A stretch of DNA of 7,438 bases from Pseudomonadota bacterium (GCA_003242355.1 QGUH01000153.1:1-7438); one strand, 5' to 3'; shown: positions 1-5,719, counted from the first letter of the stretch. Notes: generated from the letters alone by a model not told the origin. A program made the numbers and translations.

Positions 1-50
1 AGAGGGGGTGAGGCGACAAAGTGTTAGGACGCCGCAAAGGTGGCGGAAAA

Positions 51-87
51 GGGGGGGGGGGGGGGGCCCCCCGGGGGGGGGGCCCCC
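51..87. repeat. G/C homopolymer block
   Basis: Four homopolymers lie end to end: 16 G (51-66), 6 C (67-72), 10 G (73-82) and 5 C (83-87). The block includes perfect palindromic G/C segments. Nothing else in the window is like it. It may be a real low-complexity tract or an artefact at a contig end. The flanking bases 1-50 show no recognisable gene. Confidence 0.85.
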
Positions 88-108
88 GCCGAGCTCACCT
101 CGGCGGGG
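84..108. other. GC-rich perfect stem-loop
   Basis: The arms CCCCGCCGAG (84-93) and CTCGGCGGGG (99-108) pair perfectly over 10 bp around a 5-nt loop, CTCAC. No T-tract follows on either strand. It lies downstream of the minus-strand ExbD operon, so it could back up termination there or end an unseen plus-strand gene to the left. It is not an obvious intrinsic terminator. Confidence 0.5.
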
Positions 109-140
109 AGGGGCGGCGCGTGCCGCCCTCCGAAACGAGG

Positions 141-177
141 CTAGAACGTCGATCGGTCAAACCGATCGGCGTTCTAG
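141..177 (-). terminator. 17-bp stem-loop after the ExbD operon, terminator-like
   Basis: Arms CTAGAACGTCGATCGGT (141-157) and ACCGATCGGCGTTCTAG (161-177) pair over 17 positions with a 3-nt loop, CAA. The only imperfect pair is 149/169, which would be U-G in a plus-strand RNA and A-C in a minus-strand RNA. The structure starts 16 nt past the stop codon of the last operon gene, as expected for a transcript end. There is no clear U-tract on the minus strand, so intrinsic termination is unproven. It could instead act from the plus strand, as an mRNA 3' stabiliser, or as a protein-binding dyad. Confidence 0.5.
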
Positions 178-193
178 CGGTGTCGGGGTCGCG

Positions 194-601
194 CTACTGC
201 GTCACGACGGCGAGCGTTTCGGCGCCCGCTCCCTTGGCGATGTCCATGAGCCGAATGACTTCGCCATACGGGGCCTCGTCCTCGGCTTTGAAGAACACGA
301 TCTTTTGACGCCGTGCGCGCAGGCGCGCCGAGAGCTTCTCCGCCAGGGCATCCAGCGCGACGGGCTCGGTGTTGATGGTGAGCTCGCGTTTGGCGGTGTA
401 CTCGACGATGATCACGGAATCGGCCTGCGCCGCAGCGCTCGCGTCCTCCGCCTTCTTCGGCACCATCGCGCTCAGGTGCTTCAACATCGATGGCGTGAGC
501 ACCATGAAAATGATGAGCAGCACGAGGACGACGTCGATCAACGGAGTGACGTTGATGTCCTTCTTCGCTCCGCCCTTGCTGCCACCGACATCCATTGCCA
601 T
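194..601 (-). CDS. exbD: ExbD/TolR-family biopolymer transport protein (second copy)
   Basis: This is a 135-aa subunit of a proton-driven ExbB-ExbD or TolQ-TolR type motor in the inner membrane. The family topology is visible: a short cytoplasmic N-terminus, one membrane helix at about residues 18-38 starting at the motif INVTPLIDVVLVLLIIFMV, then a periplasmic domain of about 95 residues. Asp23 in this helix matches the proton-carrying Asp of ExbD and TolR. The ATG at 601 is preferred over a second Met two codons later because GGGAGG sits 9 nt upstream of it. The stop is TAG. It is the last gene of the operon, 18 nt after the first ExbD. The periplasmic half differs strongly from its neighbour, so this is not a recent duplication. 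The exact cargo or force target is unknown. Confidence 0.95.
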   Translation of the reverse strand: MAMDVGGSKGGAKKDINVTPLIDVVLVLLIIFMVLTPSMLKHLSAMVPKKAEDASAAAQADSVIIVEYTAKRELTINTEPVALDALAEKLSARLRARRQKIVFFKAEDEAPYGEVIRLMDIAKGAGAETLAVVTQ

Positions 602-610
602 GGCGTCCGG

Positions 611-616
611 CCTCCC
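611..616 (-). promoter_or_regulatory. Shine-Dalgarno site of second exbD
   Basis: On the minus strand this reads GGGAGG, 9 nt before the ATG at 601. It supports the first of two nearby Met codons as the start. Confidence 0.6.
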
Positions 617-619
617 GAC

Positions 620-1099
620 TCACTGTTCCTGCTTGCGCTCTTCGGTGCCGATCACGATGTCCTCGATGTCGGCCTTCTGCAGCTCATCCATCGCCTTGCG
701 CACTGCCCCGTAGGGCGCACGCGCGTCGGCTTTCAGAAAGATCGACTTGTCCGGGTACTTGCGGCGCTCGTCGGTCACCGCGCGGCCCAGATCCTCGACC
801 TTTCCGATCCGCGTGCCGCCGACGTACAGGCGCTTGTCTTGCGTGATCGAGATGATGATGTCCTTGCCGTCATCCGGCTTGCGCGAGTGGTGCACGGTAC
901 GCGGCAAGTCCACGGCCACGCCGCTCGCGATCATTGGCGTGACCACCATGAAGATGATGAGGAGCACCAGCACCACGTCCACGAGGGGCGTGACGTTGAT
1001 GTCCGACTTCACCTGGGGCAGCTCGCGCTCGTGCTCCTCGTTGACGAGGGTGCGCAGCGCCCGCAGGCGCTCGATGCGATTCTTCTCCGTGCCGCTCAC
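620..1099 (-). CDS. exbD: ExbD/TolR-family biopolymer transport protein (first copy)
   Basis: This is a 159-aa ExbD/TolR-type motor subunit. It has a charged cytoplasmic N-terminal extension of about 32 residues, longer than in the second copy, then one membrane helix at about 36-56 beginning INVTPLVDVVLVLLIIFMV. Asp41 is in the position of the essential ExbD/TolR Asp. A periplasmic domain of about 100 residues follows, with the family-like stretch SIFLKADARAPYGAVRKAMD. The start is GTG at 1099; its GTGA overlaps the TGA stop of exbB by 4 nt, a typical sign of translational coupling. The gene ends with TGA 18 nt before the second exbD. ExbB and this protein are presumably made in a fixed ratio. 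Family assignment is secure; assignment to a TonB, Tol or gliding-type machine is inferred from the neighbours. Confidence 0.95.
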   Translation of the reverse strand: MSGTEKNRIERLRALRTLVNEEHERELPQVKSDINVTPLVDVVLVLLIIFMVVTPMIASGVAVDLPRTVHHSRKPDDGKDIIISITQDKRLYVGGTRIGKVEDLGRAVTDERRKYPDKSIFLKADARAPYGAVRKAMDELQKADIEDIVIGTEERKQEQ

Positions 1100-1854
1100 G
1101 CAGTCACCGGCATCACGGCCGCGGCGTTTTCGTGGGCAGGATACGCCTGCACGCCGCGGTTCGTGTGCAGGAGTCGATCCGTCAGCTCACCGGTCGCATC
1201 GTCGATGATCACGACCATCTCGTCGAGCTTCGCCGTGAAGAAGTTGTAGAACCACACCGCGCCGATGGCGACGCCGAGCCCCACCGCGGTCGTCAGGAGC
1301 GCCTCCGCGATACCCGCGGAAACCGTGGCGAGACCACCACCGCCGCCGCCGCCGGACGGATCGGCCATCAACTGGAACGCCGTGATGATGCCGAACACCG
1401 TTCCGAACAACCCCACGAACGGTGCCGAGGACGAGATCGTGGCGAGGACCGGCAAGCCGCGCTGCAGCCCGGCGATCTCACGCTTCTTCGCGCGTTCCAT
1501 GGAGCGCCCGACGCCGTGCAGCAAAAGCTCGAGCTCCACTGCGTCCCGAGCGGCCGGCCCCAGCTCCCGCAGGCCCTGAACGAACTCGTCGAGCCCCGTG
1601 CCCACGATCCGAGCGAGCGGCGCGTCGGCGTAGCGGACCTTCAACTGCGCAGCTTCCTCGATGCGCCCGTGCGGCCCGATGAGCGGCTGCAACGCGCGGA
1701 TGTACTCGAGGGAACGCTGCCGCCCGCGCCGGAAGGTCACGAAGCGCTCGAGCGAGATCCCGATTGCGTACATCGACATCAAGATGAGCGTGATCACCAC
1801 CGCCTTGGCGACGATGCCCATCTGACTCCACAGGCCGAGCAGTGAAAAATCCAT
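1096..1854 (-). CDS. exbB: ExbB/TolQ/MotA-family proton channel protein
   Basis: This 252-aa inner-membrane protein should form the ring around the ExbD helices and carry the proton path. Three membrane helices can be read: about 15-36, about 133-163 and about 180-206, with a large cytoplasmic loop (about 37-130) between the first two, as in ExbB and TolQ. The helix 2 motif SAPFVGLFGTVFGI and the helix 3 motif GIAEALLTTAVGL match the conserved ExbB core, including the Glu and Thr residues of helix 3 (Glu184, Thr188/189). Seven consecutive glycines (168-174) lie in the short link between helices 2 and 3. The ATG at 1854 has the purine-rich stretch AGAGAGA upstream. The gene sits 48 nt after tonB and overlaps the first exbD by 4 nt. 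The presence of tonB favours an ExbB role over TolQ, but similarity alone cannot separate them. Confidence 0.95.
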   Translation of the reverse strand: MDFSLLGLWSQMGIVAKAVVITLILMSMYAIGISLERFVTFRRGRQRSLEYIRALQPLIGPHGRIEEAAQLKVRYADAPLARIVGTGLDEFVQGLRELGPAARDAVELELLLHGVGRSMERAKKREIAGLQRGLPVLATISSSAPFVGLFGTVFGIITAFQLMADPSGGGGGGGLATVSAGIAEALLTTAVGLGVAIGAVWFYNFFTAKLDEMVVIIDDATGELTDRLLHTNRGVQAYPAHENAAAVMPVTA

Positions 1855-1902
1855 GTCCGTCTCTCTGGTTCTCGAAGGGTGGTCGTGAGCTGCGAGGCGC
1901 TC

Positions 1903-2634
1903 TCAGCGCGCAGACACCTCGTAGCGGAGTAGGTAACAGAAGGGCACGGGCTGTCCGTCCACCTTCATCGGTCGATAGCGCCAGCGCCGGAGAACGGTCG
2001 GGAACTGCGAGTCGAGCGCCGGACCCGCCGAGCGGAGGACCCGCACGTCGGTCACGGAGCCCCGCGCGTCGACACAGACCCGCAACCCCGCGACGTAGAC
2101 CTGCCCGCTGCGCGCGAGCGCCCGCGGGAGATTGACTCGATACTGCGGTGCGTTGGGGTCGATCAGGAGGAGGGCGCGCGCCACTTTGTCCGAGACCATC
2201 CGCGGGGCGGTGTTCTTGGGTTTGGGTGGTGGCGGAGCCGGCCCAGTGCTTCCCACGACGCCGCCTTCGACGCCGCCTTCGACACCTCCTTCCACGCCCT
2301 CGTCGGAGCCCGAGTCGTCTGCCTGCTCTTCGGGCTCGGGCTCCTCTTTCTTGATTTCCGTGGGCTGGACGAGCCGCTTCGTTTCGACCGGCTTGTTGGT
2401 CTTCGGCTTCGTGCTCGCCTTCTTCTTCGGAGGCGGCGGCGGTGGCGGCGGCGGAACGGCTGCGGTCAGCAGAACCTGCACCGCGGGCATCGGCAGCTCC
2501 TCGACCTGCCACAGCGAATGGGCAACACCAGCGAGGAGGGCCGCACCGTGCAACACGAGGGAGACCGACAGCATGGCGCGACGCCAGCGCTTCGGTTTCG
2601 TGTCGGGCTGCGTGAGGATGCCTTCGAACGCCAT
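1903..2634 (-). CDS. tonB: TonB-like energy transducer with proline-rich and EGGV-repeat spacer
   Basis: This 243-aa protein would carry energy from the ExbB-ExbD motor to the outer membrane. It has a short basic cytoplasmic N-terminus and one membrane anchor at about 20-42. The anchor contains Ser25-x3-His29, the same Ser/His spacing as in the E. coli TonB helix. It is followed by VEELPMPA, close to VIELPAPA of TonB. The periplasmic spacer has nine prolines (61-69), a Lys/Pro region, an acidic stretch (about 97-112), EGGV-type repeats (112-126) and a second proline patch. Residues about 175-241 form a TonB C-terminal domain with WRYRPMKVDGQPVPF. Two Cys (187, 233) in that domain could pair. 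The ATG at 2634 is chosen because the upstream in-frame codons overlap the lipoprotein gene; the gap to that gene is only 8 nt. No strong ribosome site is seen, so translation may be coupled. Confidence 0.9.
   Translation of the reverse strand: MAFEGILTQPDTKPKRWRRAMLSVSLVLHGAALLAGVAHSLWQVEELPMPAVQVLLTAAVPPPPPPPPPKKKASTKPKTNKPVETKRLVQPTEIKKEEPEPEEQADDSGSDEGVEGGVEGGVEGGVVGSTGPAPPPPKPKNTAPRMVSDKVARALLLIDPNAPQYRVNLPRALARSGQVYVAGLRVCVDARGSVTDVRVLRSAGPALDSQFPTVLRRWRYRPMKVDGQPVPFCYLLRYEVSAR
2256..2303 (-). repeat. 12-bp tandem repeat inside tonB
   Basis: There are four in-frame 12-bp units: two identical copies of CGACGCCGCCTT (2256-2267, 2268-2279), one diverged copy (2280-2291) and one more degenerate copy (2292-2303), written on the plus strand. 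They encode the EGGV-type repeats of the TonB spacer. Copy number changes here would lengthen or shorten the periplasmic linker without breaking the frame. Confidence 0.8.
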
Positions 2635-2642
2635 GTGCCGCG

Positions 2643-3527
2643 CTAGGGCGCCGTCCCTTTCGCCGAGAGGTCGCTCTCCATCGCCTTTTTCCGCCACGTT
2701 TCCGCGGCGTCGACCGCGGCCTGCCACTTTGCCGGCTCGTCGAAGTAAGCGATCGATTTCTGCCTGTAGAGCAGGTTCATGTAAACCATGGCCTCGCGGT
2801 AGGTCGGCCGCAGTGACAGCGCTTTCTCGAGATACTTGATGCCGAGATCGGCGAGCTCGACCCGCTTCTCGCCGACGATGTCCCCCTCGCCGAAGACCGG
2901 CGGGGGAGCGGGATTCGCCGCCTCGGGGCGCGGATCGTACGTCGCCTTGTCACCGGCTCCGCCCTTCTGGAAGAGCTCGTTCCAGAGGAAGACACCGACG
3001 GCGTACTGAGCTTCGGCATCCTGGGGCTGAACTTCGGCGCGCCGCATCGTCCACCGCAGTGCGTCGTCGGGACGATCCCAGCGCGTGTAGACCTGGATGA
3101 GCCCATTGATGGGCACGAGCTCCTTCGGGTTCTCGCGATGTTGTTTTTCGTACATCGCGGCCAAGGTTTCGTAGCGATCCCCGTCGAACAAAGTCTGGAC
3201 GTAGAGTTGGTCGCCCCGCGGATCGTCGGGCCGCAGCTCCTTGAGTTTCCGGAACGCTTCGAGGGCGCAATCGACCGCGCGCTGGCTCTCGGGGCTCTTC
3301 GAACCCGGGATCATCAGCTGTCGACACGCGAGCCCCTTGTTCAGTGCAACGACCGGCAGGTCGGGAAAGAGCCGCTCGGCGGCCTCGAACTCTCGCACGG
3401 CCGCTTCGTAGTTCCCGTCGCGATACAGCTGGTTTCCTTCGCGCGCGTGGCTCCGAGCGCGAAGCTCCGCGCAGCCGCTGAGCGCTCCGAGCGTGACGAG
3501 GAGCCCGAGACCGCGGGCCAGTTTCAT
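2643..3527 (-). CDS. TPR-repeat lipoprotein, first gene of the TonB-ExbBD operon
   Basis: This is a 294-aa predicted lipoprotein. The N-terminus MKLARGLGLLVTLGALSGC has a basic start, a hydrophobic core and the lipobox Leu-Ser-Gly-Cys, with Cys19 as the lipid-modified residue. There is no Asp at +2, which favours the outer membrane. Tetratricopeptide-like helical pairs are visible at about 27-60 (REGNQLYRDGNYEAAVREFE), about 139-172 and about 225-258 (YLEKALSLRPTYREAM), with weaker ones between. A proline-rich insert lies at about 197-212. The start at 3527 is chosen because it gives the signal peptide; an in-frame extension of 41 residues upstream looks non-coding. TPR proteins usually act as scaffolds, so a role as periplasmic or outer-membrane partner of TonB is likely from context but unproven. 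The gene ends 8 nt before tonB. Confidence 0.9.
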   Translation of the reverse strand: MKLARGLGLLVTLGALSGCAELRARSHAREGNQLYRDGNYEAAVREFEAAERLFPDLPVVALNKGLACRQLMIPGSKSPESQRAVDCALEAFRKLKELRPDDPRGDQLYVQTLFDGDRYETLAAMYEKQHRENPKELVPINGLIQVYTRWDRPDDALRWTMRRAEVQPQDAEAQYAVGVFLWNELFQKGGAGDKATYDPRPEAANPAPPPVFGEGDIVGEKRVELADLGIKYLEKALSLRPTYREAMVYMNLLYRQKSIAYFDEPAKWQAAVDAAETWRKKAMESDLSAKGTAP

Positions 3528-3688
3528 GACCGTTCCGAGTGCCGCCGCGCGCAATTCCGGTCGCTCGAAGCAGAACGCTCCACGAGGCCACGCGTGGGCG
3601 AGTCGAAATCCCAGGTGCGTACGCCTCATGAGAGTTGAAAACCGTGGCAAATTGCGCGTGTAACGAATCGCATACGGGCCCGATGGCG

Positions 3689-3712
3689 GTGTATCGGGGC
3701 GCTTTCATACAC
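3689..3712. promoter_or_regulatory. Inverted repeat GTGTAT-N12-ATACAC
   Basis: Perfect 6-bp arms (3689-3694 and 3707-3712) are separated by 12 bp. It lies about 160 bp upstream of the lipoprotein start and 345 bp upstream of ldhA. This geometry suits a dimeric regulator, but it matches no operator I recognise with confidence. Confidence 0.35.
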
Positions 3713-3750
3713 AATGGAACCACGCCGATGCAAGGGACGCTTGGCGCCCT

Positions 3751-3769
3751 CCCCGCGATTTCCGCGGGG
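3751..3769. other. Short GC stem-loop in intergenic region
   Basis: The arms CCCCGCG (3751-3757) and CGCGGGG (3763-3769) pair perfectly over 7 bp with the 5-nt loop ATTTC. No T-tract follows. It could be a structured leader element or a chance palindrome in GC-rich DNA. Confidence 0.4.
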
Positions 3770-3810
3770 GCTGGCCACCACGCGCGGGACGCGTGAGCCG
3801 CTCGGTCGAA

Positions 3811-3838
3811 TTCGCAAAATGCGCACCGACTTTGCGAA
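3811..3838. promoter_or_regulatory. Inverted repeat TTCGCAAA-N12-TTTGCGAA
   Basis: Perfect 8-bp arms (3811-3818 and 3831-3838) are separated by 12 bp, so the arm centres are 20 bp apart, about two helical turns. AT-containing arms stand out in this GC-rich region. This is the strongest operator-like site between the lipoprotein operon and ldhA. The regulator is unknown. Confidence 0.45.
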
Positions 3839-4043
3839 GCAACGGAGGCGCGCGAAACCGAAGCGCCGGCCTGCTCGTGGTGTGCCCCTGAAGAAATTTC
3901 CCGGCGCCCGGACGCGCCCTCCGGAGGGACGAGCAAGCGACGGGGCGGCGATTCGCGTGCGCTGGAGGAAAGCGGGAACCCGTGGCCGCGCAACCGGTTC
4001 CACTTCATGTAAGAGGTGACGGGCGCACCGGCCTCGGTGACGC

Positions 4044-4049
4044 AGAGGG
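4044..4049 (+). promoter_or_regulatory. Shine-Dalgarno site of ldhA
   Basis: AGAGGG lies 7 nt before the ATG at 4057. It decides this start over an in-frame ATG at 3982 that would add 25 residues absent from LdhA proteins. Confidence 0.7.
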
Positions 4050-4056
4050 TTCGATC

Positions 4057-5082
4057 ATGAAAATCGCGATGTTCGACACGCGCGCGTACGACCGGGCGGC
4101 ATTCGAGGCGGCCAACGCCAGCTTCGGCCACGCGATCACGTTCTTCGACGTCCGGCTGACGGAAGACACGGCGCTGCTCGCGCGCGGCCACGAATGCGTC
4201 TGTTGTTTCGTGGCCGACCGGCTCGGAGCGAGCGCTCTCGAGACGCTGCACGCGGCGGGCGTGCGCCTGGTGGCGCTCCGCTCCGCCGGCTACAACAACG
4301 TCGATCTCGTGGCCGCGGCGCGGCTCGGGTTACCCGTCGTGCGCGTGCCGGAGTATTCGCCTCATGCCGTCGCCGAGCACGCCGTCGGGCTCGTGCTCGC
4401 GTTGAACCGAAAGATCCACCGCGCCTACGCGCGCGTGCGCGAATGGAACTTCTCGCTCGAGGGATTGGTGGGCTTCGATCTGTACGGGAAGACGATCGGC
4501 ATCGTCGGCACCGGGCGCATCGGGCTCGCTGCCGCACGCGTCTTCCGCGGCTTCGGGTGCCGCGTGCTGGGCTTCGATCTGCATCCGGCGCCGGACGCGG
4601 CAAACGCCATCGGGTTCGAGTACGTGAGCCTGCCCACGCTCTTCGCGGAGTCGGACGTGATCTCGCTACACGTGCCGCTCACGCCGGCGACCTATCACAT
4701 GATCGACGCTGCCGCGCTCGCCACGATGAAGCCCGGAGTGTTCTTGATCAACACGGGTCGCGGCGCGCTCATCGACAGCAGCGCGCTCATCCAGGCGCTC
4801 AAGCGCGGGCACATCGGCGCCGCTGGCCTCGACGTGTACGAAGAAGAGGAAGGCATCTTCTTCGAGGACCTGTCGAACCGCGTGCTCCAAGACGACGTGC
4901 TGGCGCGCCTGCTCACCTTCCCCAACGTGATCATCACGGCACACCAGGCGTTCCTCACGCGTGAAGCGCTCGGCAACATCGCCACGACCACGCTCGAGAA
5001 CGTCTCCGCCTTCGAACGGGGCCAGCCCCTCGTGAACCAGGTGCGCGCCGAAGACGTGCTCCGGCCCTCCGTTCCCGCCTGA
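4057..5082 (+). CDS. ldhA: D-lactate dehydrogenase (NAD-dependent, fermentative LdhA type)
   Basis: This 341-aa cytoplasmic enzyme should reduce pyruvate to D-lactate with NADH. It belongs to the D-2-hydroxyacid dehydrogenase family. The NAD-binding motif is GTGRIG (151-156), and Asp174 at the end of the next strand fits NAD rather than NADP. The catalytic set Arg235, Glu264 and His296 falls at the same numbers as I recall for E. coli LdhA. Long stretches also match that enzyme in form: ALRSAGYNNVDL, AVAEHAVGLV, NFSLEGLVGF, NTGRGALID, FFEDLSNRVLQDDV and HQAFLTREAL. Length is close to the usual 329 residues; the extra is a short C-terminal tail. The start is supported by AGAGGG 7 nt upstream. 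It stands alone on its strand, divergent from the lipoprotein operon and convergent with msrB. Other 2-hydroxyacid activity is possible but less likely. Confidence 0.95.
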   Translation: MKIAMFDTRAYDRAAFEAANASFGHAITFFDVRLTEDTALLARGHECVCCFVADRLGASALETLHAAGVRLVALRSAGYNNVDLVAAARLGLPVVRVPEYSPHAVAEHAVGLVLALNRKIHRAYARVREWNFSLEGLVGFDLYGKTIGIVGTGRIGLAAARVFRGFGCRVLGFDLHPAPDAANAIGFEYVSLPTLFAESDVISLHVPLTPATYHMIDAAALATMKPGVFLINTGRGALIDSSALIQALKRGHIGAAGLDVYEEEEGIFFEDLSNRVLQDDVLARLLTFPNVIITAHQAFLTREALGNIATTTLENVSAFERGQPLVNQVRAEDVLRPSVPA

Positions 5083-5143
5083 GGAACGCGTTCATCGCGA
5101 CACGTCCCCGGAACCCTCTCGAGGGGAATGGTGCGAGCCTCGT

Positions 5144-5159
5144 ACGCGGCTTACCGCGT
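5144..5159. terminator. Small hairpin between convergent ldhA and msrB
   Basis: ACGCGG (5144-5149), loop CTTA, CCGCGT (5154-5159). It is a 6-bp stem, 61 nt past the ldhA stop and 65 nt past the msrB stop, so it could serve both. There is no U-tract on either side. Confidence 0.3.
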
Positions 5160-5182
5160 GAAGCGTCGCAACGTTTCCGCCT

Positions 5183-5220
5183 GACTGCCGCGCGAGGAGC
5201 GCGACTGCCGCGCGGGAAGC
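5183..5220. repeat. Two-copy 20-bp-period direct repeat
   Basis: GACTGCCGCGCGAGGAGC (5183-5200) recurs as GACTGCCGCGCGGGAAGC (5203-5220), 16 of 18 bases alike. It lies just past the end of msrB. Function unknown; probably a local duplication. Confidence 0.6.
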
Positions 5221-5224
5221 TCGT

Positions 5225-5647
5225 TCAACGGGTCACGAGCTCAGTGGTCTGCCCCTCGGGCACGTGCTCGAGCGCGACCGAGTTCATGCAATAGCGAAGC
5301 CCCGTCGGGGGCGGGCCGTCCGGGAAAACGTGCCCGAGGTGGCCGTCGCAGCGCCCGCAGCGCACCTCGAGCCGCCGCATCCCGTACGAGAGATCTTCGC
5401 GAATCGTGACCGCATCGTCTGCCACGGGCTGCGTGAACGACGGCCATCCGGTTCCCGATTCGAACTTCTCCCCCGAGCGAAACAGGGGGTTTTTGCACCC
5501 CGCGCAAACGTACGTGCCCGGGTCCTTCGTCCCGAGATAGCAGCCGGTGTACGGGCGCTCCGTTCCGTGCCGACGCAGCACTTCGTACTGCTCTGGCGTG
5601 AGCCGTTTCCTCCACTCCTCGTCGGTGAGCTCCAGCTTCTCGACCAT
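5225..5647 (-). CDS. msrB: Peptide-methionine (R)-S-oxide reductase MsrB
   Basis: This 140-aa cytoplasmic repair enzyme reduces the R form of methionine sulfoxide in proteins, usually with thioredoxin as the reductant. The whole family core is present: two CxxC pairs, Cys48/Cys51 and Cys97/Cys100, which bind structural zinc; SGTGWPSFTQP; GHVFPDGPPPTG; and RYCMNS with Cys120 as the catalytic residue. Thr66 stands where many MsrB proteins (SGCGWPSF) have the resolving Cys, and an extra Cys36 is present in PYTGCYLG. The ATG at 5647 has GGGAAA 7 nt upstream and gives the usual length; the open frame runs much further upstream but only as antisense of the GH8 gene. There is no signal peptide. It is divergent from GH8 (81 bp apart) and convergent with ldhA. 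Confidence 0.97.
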   Translation of the reverse strand: MVEKLELTDEEWRKRLTPEQYEVLRRHGTERPYTGCYLGTKDPGTYVCAGCKNPLFRSGEKFESGTGWPSFTQPVADDAVTIREDLSYGMRRLEVRCGRCDGHLGHVFPDGPPPTGLRYCMNSVALEHVPEGQTTELVTR

Positions 5648-5657
5648 GACGTTTCCC

Positions 5658-5685
5658 AGCGTACGGCCCCACCCAGCGTGCGCAA
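5658..5685 (-). promoter_or_regulatory. Possible msrB promoter
   Basis: On the minus strand TTGCGC (5685-5680) and TACGCT (5663-5658) are 16 nt apart, and the -10-like box ends 10 nt before the ATG. The match is partial and read by eye. Confidence 0.25.
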
Positions 5686-5713
5686 TGCGGCACCACGCCC
5701 CGGCCGTTGCCTC

Positions 5714-5719
5714 TACAAT
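5714..5719 (+). promoter_or_regulatory. -10-like box directly before the GH8 start
   Basis: TACAAT differs from TATAAT at one base and lies 9 nt before the ATG at 5729. Initiation at the usual 6-7 nt downstream would give a transcript with almost no leader. No clear -35 box is seen at the expected distance. Confidence 0.4.

Larger units (their letters stand above)
3528..4056. other. 529-bp divergent intergenic region
   Basis: No convincing gene is seen here; the short ORFs on both strands are Arg-rich, resemble no known protein and lack ribosome sites. The region must hold the promoters of the lipoprotein operon (minus) and ldhA (plus). It contains perfect inverted repeats at 3689-3712, 3751-3769, 3811-3838 and 3917-3928. 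A plus-strand TTGAAA-N18-TGTAAC pair (3635-3664) is the best sigma-70-like match, but it would give ldhA a leader of nearly 400 nt. No good minus-strand promoter could be picked by eye. Confidence 0.6.

Noticed and set aside
8..1249. Long plus-strand open frame of 413 codons opposite the ExbD and ExbB genes
   Set aside because: It is antisense to three clearly recognisable genes, is rich in His, Arg and Asp as expected for a GC-rich shadow frame, and has no domain or ribosome site.
1132..1845. Plus-strand open frame of 237 codons opposite exbB
   Set aside because: It lies fully antisense to a well-supported ExbB gene; its composition is that of a shadow frame.
2635..2727. Upstream extension of TonB to 2727
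   Set aside because: It overlaps the end of the lipoprotein gene and adds 31 residues with no family resemblance before a good TonB N-terminus.
3528..3650. Upstream extension of the TPR lipoprotein to 3650
   Set aside because: The extra 41 residues would bury the signal peptide and lipobox; the internal ATG at 3527 gives a textbook lipoprotein N-terminus.
3635..3664. TTGAAA-N18-TGTAAC as the ldhA promoter
   Set aside because: The match is fair, but it lies nearly 400 nt before ldhA and nothing else supports it.
3626..4019. Small open frames on both strands of the divergent gap (3626-4003 minus, 3714-4019 plus)
   Set aside because: Both are highly Arg-rich, lack ribosome sites and resemble no known protein; they overlap each other almost fully.
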